This document shows positions 1 to 8,363 of a stretch of DNA of 64,000 nt, piece after piece. The DNA comes from JBFHFS01 sp041583495 (GTDB lineage: Bacteria > Bacteroidota > Bacteroidia > Bacteroidales > Marinilabiliaceae), in the NCBI GenBank assembly GCA_041583495.1, contig JBFHFS010000015.1, positions 34,042-98,041 on the forward strand. The letters run 5' to 3'. Position numbers and translations under genes: made by a program. The stretch's first letter is position 1, and every line of letters begins with the position of its first letter. The notes below the pieces were generated by a model. The model was not told the origin of the DNA. It ran no database searches and was given only the letters and a program-made list of their open reading frames with translations.

Positions 1-1949
1 TCGATATAAATGAAGTGGAACCCGAATCGGCCATTATGCGTCGGTTTGTAACAGGAGCCATGAGTTACGGATCCATCTCCAAGGAGGCGCATGAGACCCT
101 GGCGATGGCTATGAATGAGATTGGTGGACGTAGTAATACCGGTGAAGGTGGTGAAGATGCCGGACGATTTAAAACTTCGGCCCGCAGTTCTATCAAGCAG
201 GTGGCCAGTGGTCGGTTTGGCGTGACCAATAACTATCTGATGAATGCCGATGAGCTTCAGATCAAAATCGCCCAGGGTGCCAAGCCTGGCGAAGGTGGCC
301 AGTTGCCTGGCTTTAAGGTGGATAAGGTGATTGCCAAATTGCGGAATTCAACTCCGGGAATCACTCTGATCTCGCCCCCGCCACATCACGATATCTATTC
401 GATCGAAGATTTGGCTCAGCTCATCTTTGACTTAAAGTGCACCAATCCCAAGGCGAAAATAAGTGTTAAACTGGTTTCAGAAACCGGGGTAGGAACTGTG
501 GCGGCGGGAGTCGTTAAAGCCCACGCCGATTTAGTGGTTATCAGTGGTACCGAAGGTGGAACCGGGGCCAGCCCGTCCAGCTCCATTAAATATGCCGGGT
601 TGCCCGTAGAACTTGGCCTGGCTGAGGTTCAACAAACCCTGGTTCTCAATAACCTGCGGGGACGCATTAAGCTTCAAACCGATGGCCAGCTCAAAACCGG
701 GTACGATGTGGTTAAGATGGCTCTGTTGGGTGCTGAAGAGTATGGGTTTGCAACCTCCAGTCTCATCGTGTTAGGATGTGTGATGATGCGTAAGTGTCAT
801 CTCAATACTTGTCCGGCAGGTATCGCCACACAAGACGAAGTTCTTCGGAAACGCTTTTTGGGTAAGTATAAAAATCTGGTGACGTTTTTCACCTTTGTCG
901 CCCGTGAAGTGCGCGAAATATTGGCTATGATGGGTTACCGTTCGTTGGATGAGGTTATTGGGCGGTCCTATTTGCTGGAGCAAAATCCGGAGGTAGGTCA
1001 TCTAAAGACCAAAGGATTGGATTTTAACTCCATACTGCATTTTCCGGAGGAGGGGCATAAATACCCCTTGCACCACACCACGGTTCAGGATCATAAAGTG
1101 GACGAGGTGCTCGATCATCAATTGATCAAAGAGGCACGCTCCGCCCTTCAAAGTGGTGCCAGGGTGTGGTTGGCTCATCCCATCAGCAATACCGATCGTA
1201 CGGTGGGTGCCATGTTGTCGGGAGAGGTCTCCAAATTATATGAAGAAGAGGGGTTACCCAGAAATACCATCAACTGTACCTTTACCGGTTCGGCCGGCCA
1301 GAGTTTTGGCGCCTTCCTGGTGAAAGGAGTGAGCTTCCGGTTGGAAGGTGATGCCAATGACTACCTGGGAAAGGGTCTTTCGGGAGGGAAGATTATTGTG
1401 GTTCCTCCTTCCGGTTCAACCTTTGTCCCCGAGGAGAATATCATTATCGGAAACACCGTTCTTTATGGAGCTACCAGTGGAAATCTTTATGTGAGAGGGG
1501 TCGCTGGTGAGCGTTTTGCCGTTCGTAACTCGGGCGCCAATGCGGTTGTGGAGGGTGTAGGCGATCACTGCTGTGAATATATGACCGGCGGTCGTGTGGT
1601 TGTGATTGGCTCAACAGGGCGTAACTTTGCCGCCGGAATGAGCGGTGGTATCGCTTATGTTTTGGATGAGTCCGGAAAATTTGATTTCCTCTGCAACAAA
1701 GGTCTGGTTGATCTGGGTCCGGTGCAGGATTATGAAGATATTCGTGAATTGCAGTTTTTCTTAAATAAGCATCTTTTACATACCAACAGTTCCAGAACAC
1801 GGCACATTCTCGTGAACTGGGAAAAGTATCTGCCCCGATTTGTGAAGGTTATTCCTTTCGAGTATAAGAAAGTGTTGCAACAGCAAAAAGTGGACGAGAT
1901 GGAGCAGAAACTGAGAGAAACAGAAGATGCACCACACATCAGAGAATAA
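1..1949 (+). CDS. gltB: Glutamate synthase large subunit, C-terminal part (5' end outside window)
   Basis: The reading frame is open to the left edge of the window, so this is the C-terminal part (about 645 residues) of a protein that normally has about 1500. What is seen is the end of the FMN-binding TIM barrel, which opens with TGAMSYGSISKEAHETLA, the 3Fe-4S cluster motif C-x5-C-x4-C in CVMMRKCHLNTCPAG (around 778-820), and the C-terminal glycine-rich beta-helix (GXGXG) domain. The enzyme makes two glutamates from glutamine and 2-oxoglutarate; this part carries the FMN/2-oxoglutarate site. The next gene, 14 bases downstream, is the small subunit gltD, so the two form an operon as usual. Identification is secure; the true start cannot be seen. 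Confidence 0.97.
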   Translation, partial: DINEVEPESAIMRRFVTGAMSYGSISKEAHETLAMAMNEIGGRSNTGEGGEDAGRFKTSARSSIKQVASGRFGVTNNYLMNADELQIKIAQGAKPGEGGQLPGFKVDKVIAKLRNSTPGITLISPPPHHDIYSIEDLAQLIFDLKCTNPKAKISVKLVSETGVGTVAAGVVKAHADLVVISGTEGGTGASPSSSIKYAGLPVELGLAEVQQTLVLNNLRGRIKLQTDGQLKTGYDVVKMALLGAEEYGFATSSLIVLGCVMMRKCHLNTCPAGIATQDEVLRKRFLGKYKNLVTFFTFVAREVREILAMMGYRSLDEVIGRSYLLEQNPEVGHLKTKGLDFNSILHFPEEGHKYPLHHTTVQDHKVDEVLDHQLIKEARSALQSGARVWLAHPISNTDRTVGAMLSGEVSKLYEEEGLPRNTINCTFTGSAGQSFGAFLVKGVSFRLEGDANDYLGKGLSGGKIIVVPPSGSTFVPEENIIIGNTVLYGATSGNLYVRGVAGERFAVRNSGANAVVEGVGDHCCEYMTGGRVVVIGSTGRNFAAGMSGGIAYVLDESGKFDFLCNKGLVDLGPVQDYEDIRELQFFLNKHLLHTNSSRTRHILVNWEKYLPRFVKVIPFEYKKVLQQQKVDEMEQKLRETEDAPHIRE

Positions 1950-1963
1950 AAAATTAAAATACC

Positions 1964-3406
1964 ATGGGAGACCCAAAAGGATTTATAAATGTTTTGAGGA
2001 AGGTAAGCGGCAACCGGCCCGTGAGCGAGCGTACGGATGATTTCGGTGAAGTTGAGCAAGTATTGAATGAGGAGGATCGTAAACTCCAGGCTTCACGATG
2101 CATGGATTGCGGTGTTCCTTTCTGTCACTGGGCTTGTCCGGTGGAGAGCAAAATTCCGGAGTGGCAGGACGCGCTTTTCAGAGGCGATTATAAGCTGGCC
2201 AGCGATATTTTACATTCCACCAACAGCTTTCCTGAGTTTACCGGTCGGGTATGCCCGGCCCCTTGCGAAAAGTCATGTGTGCTGGCTATCCACGATGAAT
2301 CCGTTACCATCCGGGAGAATGAAGCCTCGGTGGTGGAAAAAGCCTTTGACCTGGGACTCATACAACCCAGGATTCCAAAGAAACGTTCCGGGAAAAAGGT
2401 GGCTGTCATCGGGTCGGGCCCAGCGGGCCTTTCAGCGGCTGATCAGCTTAACCAACGGGGGCACTCTGTTACCGTGTTTGAGAGAGATGATGCCATCGGA
2501 GGGTTGCTCAGGTATGGCATTCCCGATTTTAAGCTCAACAAAAAAACCATCGACAGGCGCAAACGCATCTTCGAAGCAGAGGGCATTGTGTTTAAAACCA
2601 ATGTGGCCATTGGCCAGACTATTAGCGGGGAGGAGATTTGCAAATCGTTCGATGCTGTAGTATTGGCTATAGGTGCCATGGCGCCCCGCGATCTGACTGT
2701 TAAAGGACGCGACCTGGAAGGGGTTCATTTTGCCATGGACTATTTGAAACAGCAAAATAAAGTCAACCGTGGTGAGAAATTCTCACCAAAAGATCGGCTG
2801 GATGCACATGGCAAAAAGGTGATCGTGATTGGTGGGGGTGATACCGGTAGCGACTGTGTGGGAACTGCCAACCGGCAACACGCCACCAAGGTGACACAGA
2901 TTGAAATCATGCCAAAACCTCCTGTTAATCGTGCCCCCGATAATCCATGGCCCTATTGGCCCAACCTGCTGAAAACCTCTACTTCGCACGAGGAAGGTTG
3001 CGAACGTATGTGGAGCCTCTCAACCAACCAATTTGTTGGAGAGAACGGTAAGCTTAAGGGTGTTGAAGTGGTTGAAGTGGATTGGGCCCGTGATGACAGC
3101 GGCCGTTGGCAAATGCAGGAAAAGGAAGGTACCATGCGGGTTCTGGAAGCCGATATGATATTCCTCTCCATGGGATTTGTTCATCCTGTTCATGAAGGAT
3201 TGATCACTGAGTTAAAGCTCGATCTGGATCAACGCGGAAACGTGAAAGTTGGCACCAATCTGGAAACGAGTCGTCCCGGAATCTTTGCCGCAGGGGATGC
3301 CGCCACAGGCGCCAGCCTGGTGGTTAGAGCCATCTTTAAAGGACGCGAAGCAGCCAAAAATGTTCATGCTTATCTTGAAGAATCAGCTTCTTCATCCAAG
3401 GCATAA
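1964..3406 (+). CDS. gltD: Glutamate synthase small subunit
   Basis: This 480-residue protein is the electron-input subunit of NADPH-dependent glutamate synthase and passes electrons from NAD(P)H through FAD and 4Fe-4S clusters to GltB. The N-terminal third has the cysteine-rich cluster region (CMDCGVPFCHWACP, then CPAPCEKSC). A dinucleotide-binding motif for FAD follows (VAVIGSGPAGLSAADQL, near residue 145), then a second for NADPH (VIVIGGGDTGSDCVG, near residue 290). A C-terminal FAD motif (GIFAAGDAATGASLVV) completes the family pattern. The length is normal for the family. It lies 14 bases after gltB and is almost certainly co-transcribed. Related proteins occur as subunits of other enzymes, but the gltB neighbour settles the assignment. 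Confidence 0.97.
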   Translation: MGDPKGFINVLRKVSGNRPVSERTDDFGEVEQVLNEEDRKLQASRCMDCGVPFCHWACPVESKIPEWQDALFRGDYKLASDILHSTNSFPEFTGRVCPAPCEKSCVLAIHDESVTIRENEASVVEKAFDLGLIQPRIPKKRSGKKVAVIGSGPAGLSAADQLNQRGHSVTVFERDDAIGGLLRYGIPDFKLNKKTIDRRKRIFEAEGIVFKTNVAIGQTISGEEICKSFDAVVLAIGAMAPRDLTVKGRDLEGVHFAMDYLKQQNKVNRGEKFSPKDRLDAHGKKVIVIGGGDTGSDCVGTANRQHATKVTQIEIMPKPPVNRAPDNPWPYWPNLLKTSTSHEEGCERMWSLSTNQFVGENGKLKGVEVVEVDWARDDSGRWQMQEKEGTMRVLEADMIFLSMGFVHPVHEGLITELKLDLDQRGNVKVGTNLETSRPGIFAAGDAATGASLVVRAIFKGREAAKNVHAYLEESASSSKA

Positions 3407-3452
3407 CGGCGGGCTTCTCTCCTGAGGATCTTTTTTTGACTTTTTTTTGTTC

Positions 3453-3475
3453 AAAAGGTACGTGTTCCCCCTTTT
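3453..3475 (+). terminator. Possible weak terminator after gltBD
   Basis: A short hairpin (AAAAGG paired with CCTTTT, 11-base loop) lies about 50 bases after the gltD stop, and its 3' arm is itself T-rich. The stem is only six base pairs, so this is a weak call. Confidence 0.25.
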
Positions 3476-3592
3476 TGGATTGTCTTAGTATGGGGTCATT
3501 GGTAAGGCCTGTGTTATGCAATTGAATTCTAAATCTATTGGGTGCTGAGAGTGCCCGATAGGTTTTTTGTGTTTCTATATTTGAGATAATTC

Positions 3593-4408
3593 ATGATGAA
3601 TAAACTTATATCTGGCAAAGCCGAGGTGCATCCGGGAGCAATAATAGGGGAGAATGTTTGTATCGAAGCTTTTGCCAAGATCGACAACGACGTAGTAATT
3701 GGGGATAACACCTGGATTGGGTCGAATGTAACAATATATGCCGGTGCAAGGTTAGGAAACAATTGTAAGGTCTTTCCTGGTGCGGTGATCTCTGCTGAGC
3801 CCCAGGATCTTAAATTTCAGGGTGAATATTCAACTGTAGAGATAGGCAATCATTCAACCGTGCGGGAGTATGTGACCATTAACCGGGGAACCGCTGCTAA
3901 AGGAGTAACCCGTGTGGGGGCACATACTTTACTGATGGCTTATACCCATTTGGGACACGACGTGGAGGTGGGCAACCATTGTGTCATCTCCAACAGTGTG
4001 CAGCTGGCCGGTGAGGTGGTGATTGAAGATTGGGTGGTGGTTGGCGGCATGAGCGCCATTCATCAGTTTTGTCGGATCGGGGCGCATGCCATGGTGTCGG
4101 GAATGAGTGGTGTTCTGAGCGATGTTGCCCCCTTTACCAAGGTGTTTGGGGTGCCCGTTTCATATATGGGCATTAACGTGATAGGCCTGAGACGGAGGGG
4201 ATTCTCCAAGGAGCAAATTGACCATATCCATCAAATCTATCGTGCCATCTATCAGGGTGGGCTTAATATGTCGCAAGCTCTTGAGCATATTAAGCTGTAC
4301 CTGGATCCTTCCCCCGAAAGGGAACAAATTATCTCGTTCATCGAGAATTCCCGGCGTGGTATCGTGAAAGGCATAATGCGACGATCGGCCGTTGCGGAAC
4401 AAGTCTGA
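3593..4408 (+). CDS. lpxA: UDP-N-acetylglucosamine acyltransferase (lipid A synthesis)
   Basis: This 271-residue protein is made largely of hexapeptide repeats (GAIIGENVCIEA, IDNDVVIGDNTW and so on) that fold as a left-handed beta-helix, followed by a helical C-terminal domain. It carries the LpxA signature with the probable catalytic histidine (AYTHLGHDVEVGNHC, near residue 125). LpxA transfers a 3-hydroxyacyl chain from acyl carrier protein to UDP-GlcNAc, the first step of lipid A synthesis in the cytoplasm. Two consecutive ATG codons (3593 and 3596) could each be the start. A TATATTTG box at 3576-3583 matches the Bacteroidota -7 element, but it lies only nine bases before the start and no -33 box is clear. 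The gene appears to stand alone between gltBD and a convergent gene. Confidence 0.93.
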   Translation: MMNKLISGKAEVHPGAIIGENVCIEAFAKIDNDVVIGDNTWIGSNVTIYAGARLGNNCKVFPGAVISAEPQDLKFQGEYSTVEIGNHSTVREYVTINRGTAAKGVTRVGAHTLLMAYTHLGHDVEVGNHCVISNSVQLAGEVVIEDWVVVGGMSAIHQFCRIGAHAMVSGMSGVLSDVAPFTKVFGVPVSYMGINVIGLRRRGFSKEQIDHIHQIYRAIYQGGLNMSQALEHIKLYLDPSPEREQIISFIENSRRGIVKGIMRRSAVAEQV

Positions 4409-4438
4409 CGGGCTCGTTAGAGCGAACTACAGATATAA

Positions 4439-4506
4439 AAAAAATGGAACAATGAGTGCTGAAGATTTTTGAATCTTATCTCCAGGCATCCATTGTTCCA
4501 TTTTTT
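4439..4506. terminator. Bidirectional terminator between lpxA and the DUF1080 gene
   Basis: A 16-bp perfect inverted repeat (arms 4439-4454 and 4491-4506) has A-rich outer ends that give a T-run on either strand. Its 36-base loop contains a second small hairpin, AAGATT-TTTG-AATCTT. It sits between two convergent genes and probably serves both. Confidence 0.75.
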
Positions 4507-4574
4507 CATTTCACCTTCGTTTGTTCTCAGGAATCTTTCTGTGGATTAGATTCTATGCGAACAATTGGGGCGTC

Positions 4575-5828
4575 TTATAACTCTTTAAGAAACAGGTTGC
4601 GCCATACTACACGGATGTTTCCGCCACTGTGAATCTGGAGGGCAATGCGACCTTTGGCCTGGCCAATCTTCTCATCGGTCAGGTCTACCATAGGTTCTCC
4701 ATTTAGCCAGGTTTGTACATGGTCGCCTTCAAGGCGTATGCGCATGGTGTTCCATTCCCCATATTTGAGGATGTTTTCTTTTTCATCGGGAATCTGAACC
4801 AGCCACCCACGGCCATAGGATTCGTAGATGCCCCCGGAATCGTGGTTGGGGGGAGCTACCTCCACCTGCCAGCCGGCTATCTTGGTGTCCTCAATGGTGC
4901 TGCGGAAGAAAATGCCACTGTTGCCATCGCTCTCTTGTTTGAATTCAACAGTCAGATCAAAGTCATCGAAGTACTCACGGGTAGCCAGGTACCCATACTC
5001 TTTTGCCGGGCCGCTTTCCGATACAATCAAGCTGTCTTCAACAAACCACTTTTCCTGACCAAAGTTGATCCAGCCGGTGAGATCTTCCCCATTAAAGAGA
5101 TTGTACTCTTTGGGTTCTTTAGGGAGCTCACGAACCTTTACATTTCTGAACCATACTTTGCTGCCATGATCCTGAAGGCAGAATTTGCCGCTTCTGGCCA
5201 ATCCGTATTCGGGAGCGTTGTTCCACTTTCCTGCATTTTTGAGTTCAAACCATTCGTTTGTCCAGGCTTCGAATTCCACGATTTTTTCACCGTTGAGCCA
5301 ATGCTCTACATGGCCATTGTCAAACAGGATGCGTGAGGAGTTCCATTGGCCGGCCGGTTTGATAATTTTTTTTGCCGGGTCGGCGGGATGCATGGCATAG
5401 TCGGCTCCGGTTTGTTGCCACACTTCCAGTTCCTGGGGAAAGTCCATGTCGTCTATCATCTGGTATTCGGGTCCGGTAAGATAGGGGGCTCCAAATTTCT
5501 CGCCTTCAAGCACATGATACATTATTCCACTGTTTCCCTGGGCATCGATTTTCCATTCCCACGCAAGTTCGAAGTTGGCGAATTCCTGGGTGCTTACGAT
5601 ATCGCCGCCGATGTCACCTCCTTTGCCTAAGCCCACCAGGGTGCCGTCTTCGACGATCCATCCCGAGAGGGTGTCTCCATTAAAGAGACGCCAGCCATTG
5701 GTGGTTTCTCCATCAAAGAGGAGCTGCCACCCTTCGGCCTGTTCCACCTGGCTCAAGGTGTTGTTCTTTTGTGTGCAGGCAACACAAAGTGTAAGCGTTA
5801 GGCCTAAAAGAAAAAGGATTTTTCTCAT
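4575..5828 (-). CDS. Two-domain DUF1080 (3-keto-disaccharide hydrolase type) lipoprotein
   Basis: This 417-residue protein has a lipoprotein signal peptide ending in the lipobox LCVAC (Cys18). Two tandem copies of the DUF1080 fold follow, each beginning with a motif like LFDGETTNGW / LFNGEDLTGW and containing a GNSGI core (GNSGIMYHV and GNSGIFFRS). DUF1080 is a concanavalin-like sandwich; some members of the family hydrolyse 3-keto-glycosides. The protein is expected in the periplasm or outer membrane. It is a single gene convergent with lpxA and is not part of a sugar operon, so its substrate cannot be inferred. The two-domain arrangement is a visible internal duplication. Family placement is firm; the reaction is inferred only from the family. 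Confidence 0.85.
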   Translation of the reverse strand: MRKILFLLGLTLTLCVACTQKNNTLSQVEQAEGWQLLFDGETTNGWRLFNGDTLSGWIVEDGTLVGLGKGGDIGGDIVSTQEFANFELAWEWKIDAQGNSGIMYHVLEGEKFGAPYLTGPEYQMIDDMDFPQELEVWQQTGADYAMHPADPAKKIIKPAGQWNSSRILFDNGHVEHWLNGEKIVEFEAWTNEWFELKNAGKWNNAPEYGLARSGKFCLQDHGSKVWFRNVKVRELPKEPKEYNLFNGEDLTGWINFGQEKWFVEDSLIVSESGPAKEYGYLATREYFDDFDLTVEFKQESDGNSGIFFRSTIEDTKIAGWQVEVAPPNHDSGGIYESYGRGWLVQIPDEKENILKYGEWNTMRIRLEGDHVQTWLNGEPMVDLTDEKIGQAKGRIALQIHSGGNIRVVWRNLFLKEL

Positions 5829-6140
5829 TTCGGTAAAAGATTAGGTTATTAAATAATATTACAAATATAATGGTATTCTCCAATAAAAAGAGCAATGGCA
5901 CAGCCATATAGCTCGTGAATCCGGGGGAAGGCCATTTTCCTGAAAATCTGGCGTTAGCGCGTCAGGAGGGGTCTCCCGCCCTTATTTATGGCCGTCTTCT
6001 TTTCTCTTTGGCTCATCGGCCGGGGTCGTTTCCCAAAAATCAGCCAGGTGAAATGGGGAATACGAAGACCTTTTGATAGAGTTCCACACGGGAGGACCGG
6101 TCATGAGTGGGTTAAGTGAGTAAAGAGGCAGGGAACAATA
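5829..6140. other. Intergenic stretch without a gene
   Basis: These 312 bases lie between a gene reading left from 5828 and the end of a gene at 6141, both on the minus strand. The right-hand part has no convincing ORF or strong terminator. Only a -7-like box for the DUF1080 gene was found. Confidence 0.5.
5862..5869 (-). promoter_or_regulatory. -7 promoter box for the DUF1080 gene
   Basis: TATATTTG on the minus strand matches the Bacteroidota -7 consensus TAnnTTTG and lies about 33 bases before the start codon. A clear -33 TTTG at the right distance was not found. Confidence 0.4.
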
Positions 6141-7304
6141 TCAGGCCAATGGTACCGCATAAGTTTTTACATCCTCTCCGGTGATAGGACCGTTACACAG
6201 AATCAGTAACCGTTCGATCACGTTTCTGAATTCGCGGATGTTACCGGTCCAGGTCATCTTCTCCATGGCTTTTATGGCAGAGGGGTCGAACTCCTTGGCC
6301 GGGATCCCCAGCTCGGAAGATATGAGCTGGATGAAGTGATCGGTGAGCAGGGGGATGTCTTCCACCCGATCCTTTAAGGCGGGCACATTAATAAGGATGA
6401 CACTCAGGCGGTGGTAGAGGTCCTCCCGAAAATGGCCTTCCTGGATCTCTTCCTGAAGGTTTTTATTGGTGGCCGCCAGTACCCGAACGTTTACCTTGAT
6501 GGGTTTATCGCTGCCTACCCGGGAGATAATATTTTCCTGAAGAGCCCTGAGCACTTTTGCCTGGGCGGCAAGGCTCATGTCGCCTATCTCATCCAGAAAG
6601 ATGGTTCCTCCATTGGCTTGTTCAAACTTGCCCTTGCGTTGCTTGATGGCTGAGGTGAAGGCTCCTTTTTCGTGGCCGAACAATTCACTCTCGATAAGTT
6701 CGGATGGGATGGCCGCACAGTTTACTTCAATGAATGGCTGATCGGCCCGGTTGCTTTTCTCGTGCAGCCAACGTGCCACCAGTTCTTTTCCGGTTCCATT
6801 TTGGCCGGTAATCAGCACGCGGGCATCGGTGGGGGCTACCTTGTCGATCATCTCCTTGACGTGCTGCATAGCCTTGGAATCTCCTACCATGTCGTAGGTC
6901 TTGCTTACCTTGCGGCGGAGTACTTTGGTTTCGGTAACCAGATCTTTCCTTTCGAGGCCATTGCGTATGGTCACCAAAAGGCGGTTGAGGTCCAGCGGCT
7001 TTTCGATGAAGTCGTAAGCTCCTTTTTTAATCGCTTCCACCGCCGTGTCGATATTGCCGTGGCCGGAGATCATGATGACCGGGACATCGTGGGTGGTTTC
7101 CATGATCTTTTCCAGGACCTCAATGCCATCCATATCCGGCATCTTAATATCGCACAGCACCACATCCATTTTGTTGGCAGAGAATTTTTCCAGCCCTTCG
7201 GGTCCGTGTTCGGCCAACTCAACTTCATGGCCCTCGTATTCGAGAATCTCCTTGAGTGTGTTGCGAATGCTTTTTTGATCGTCGATGACTAATATTTTGG
7301 GCAT
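6141..7304 (-). CDS. NtrC-type response regulator (receiver + AAA+) without a DNA-binding domain
   Basis: This 387-residue protein has an N-terminal receiver domain (residues 1-120; acidic pocket D8/D9, phospho-acceptor D52, K102) and a sigma54-interacting AAA+ domain (about 137-375). The AAA+ domain has Walker A GQNGTGK (167-173), Walker B GGTIFLDEIGD (232-242) and the sigma54-contact loop GAFTSA (214-219). The usual loop is GAFTGA, so one glycine is replaced by serine. The protein stops about 15 residues after the AAA+ domain and has no Fis-type helix-turn-helix. Bacteroidota and Chlamydia have regulators of this short form, which probably activate sigma54 RNA polymerase from solution. It is the last gene of a likely unit with the mscS and ppx genes upstream (10-base gap). 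No sensor kinase is adjacent. Confidence 0.88.
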   Translation of the reverse strand: MPKILVIDDQKSIRNTLKEILEYEGHEVELAEHGPEGLEKFSANKMDVVLCDIKMPDMDGIEVLEKIMETTHDVPVIMISGHGNIDTAVEAIKKGAYDFIEKPLDLNRLLVTIRNGLERKDLVTETKVLRRKVSKTYDMVGDSKAMQHVKEMIDKVAPTDARVLITGQNGTGKELVARWLHEKSNRADQPFIEVNCAAIPSELIESELFGHEKGAFTSAIKQRKGKFEQANGGTIFLDEIGDMSLAAQAKVLRALQENIISRVGSDKPIKVNVRVLAATNKNLQEEIQEGHFREDLYHRLSVILINVPALKDRVEDIPLLTDHFIQLISSELGIPAKEFDPSAIKAMEKMTWTGNIREFRNVIERLLILCNGPITGEDVKTYAVPLA

Positions 7305-7314
7305 AGAGTGTTCT

Positions 7315-8256
7315 TTAGCGCTGATCTTTAACTATTTGCAGTATGGCACCTTCCTTGAGAGAGAAGGCGCATTGCCAAATCTCTTTCATTTTAAGTTCGT
7401 TGATGACAAACTGCACGATGATGCTCGCCGGCACAATGCTGTCTACCCGATGGGGTTCCATCCCGGGCATAATTCTACGTTGATCGGCCACGGATTCGGT
7501 TAGTTTCTGATGGATATCATTAATATACCTGGGCTCAAGCTTCATGGAAGAAAGCTTGGAGAGGTCTATCAGGGGATAGTGTTTTTTTGACAACAAGGCA
7601 GCGATGGTATCGAATGACCCGGAGGAACCGACGAGTTTTTGAACAGGAAATTTCTTAACCGCTTCGAACAGGGTTTTGAGTTCGTTTTTCAGGTGTTTTT
7701 GAATCGCTTTAACCTCTTCTTTTTGAATGGGGTCGGAGGGTTGGAACTGCTCAAGCAGACGTGCCACCCCCAGGTTGTAACTGTGTTTCCAGGCCACGCC
7801 AATGCGGTTGGCGATGATAAATTCGATGCTGCCCCCACCAATATCGATGATAAGGATGTATTCGTCGTTAATGGGGAACACCTGTTTAACCCCATCAAAG
7901 ATGAATTGTGCTTCCTCGTCGCCTTCAATAATTCGGATGGAAAGGCCCAGCTCATTCCGGACACGTTTCACAAAATCGCCTCCGTTACTGGCACTGCGAA
8001 TGGCTGAGGTGGCAAAGCAGAAGATGCTGTCTACTTCATACTCTGAGATGGTAATCAGGTGCGTGCGCAGAGCCTCCAGTCCGCGTTCAATAGCTTCGGG
8101 GGTAATGGTGGCTTTATGGATCCCTCCTTTACCCAGTTTGGCAGGGTATTTGGTTTCGAGTAGTATCTGATAGGTATCGTCCTTTTTTACTTCCGTAATC
8201 AGGAGGTTAAAGGTGTTGGTTCCCAGGTCGATAATGGCAATTCGGTTGTTCTTCAT
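7315..8256 (-). CDS. Ppx/GppA-family phosphatase
   Basis: This 313-residue protein belongs to the ASKHA superfamily. It has the N-terminal phosphate-binding motif AIIDLGTNTFNLLI and the second motif IIDIGGGSIEFII, both diagnostic of exopolyphosphatase/guanosine pentaphosphatase. Single-module proteins of about 300 residues like this are common in Bacteroidota; long E. coli Ppx (about 510 residues) has extra C-terminal domains that are missing here. The protein should hydrolyse polyphosphate or pppGpp in the cytoplasm, but which one cannot be told from sequence. It sits between the mscS-type gene (upstream, 107 bases) and the sigma54-type regulator (downstream, 10 bases), so the unit may be a stress-response operon. 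Confidence 0.87.
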   Translation of the reverse strand: MKNNRIAIIDLGTNTFNLLITEVKKDDTYQILLETKYPAKLGKGGIHKATITPEAIERGLEALRTHLITISEYEVDSIFCFATSAIRSASNGGDFVKRVRNELGLSIRIIEGDEEAQFIFDGVKQVFPINDEYILIIDIGGGSIEFIIANRIGVAWKHSYNLGVARLLEQFQPSDPIQKEEVKAIQKHLKNELKTLFEAVKKFPVQKLVGSSGSFDTIAALLSKKHYPLIDLSKLSSMKLEPRYINDIHQKLTESVADQRRIMPGMEPHRVDSIVPASIIVQFVINELKMKEIWQCAFSLKEGAILQIVKDQR

Positions 8257-8363
8257 AAGGCAATTTGAGAAAATGCAATCAAAGTTACAAAATTCATTGG
8301 TTGAGACAGTCTTGTTGGTGGTGGAAAAGATGTTTTAATTTTTCAATGTCAGTTGTGGTGTTC

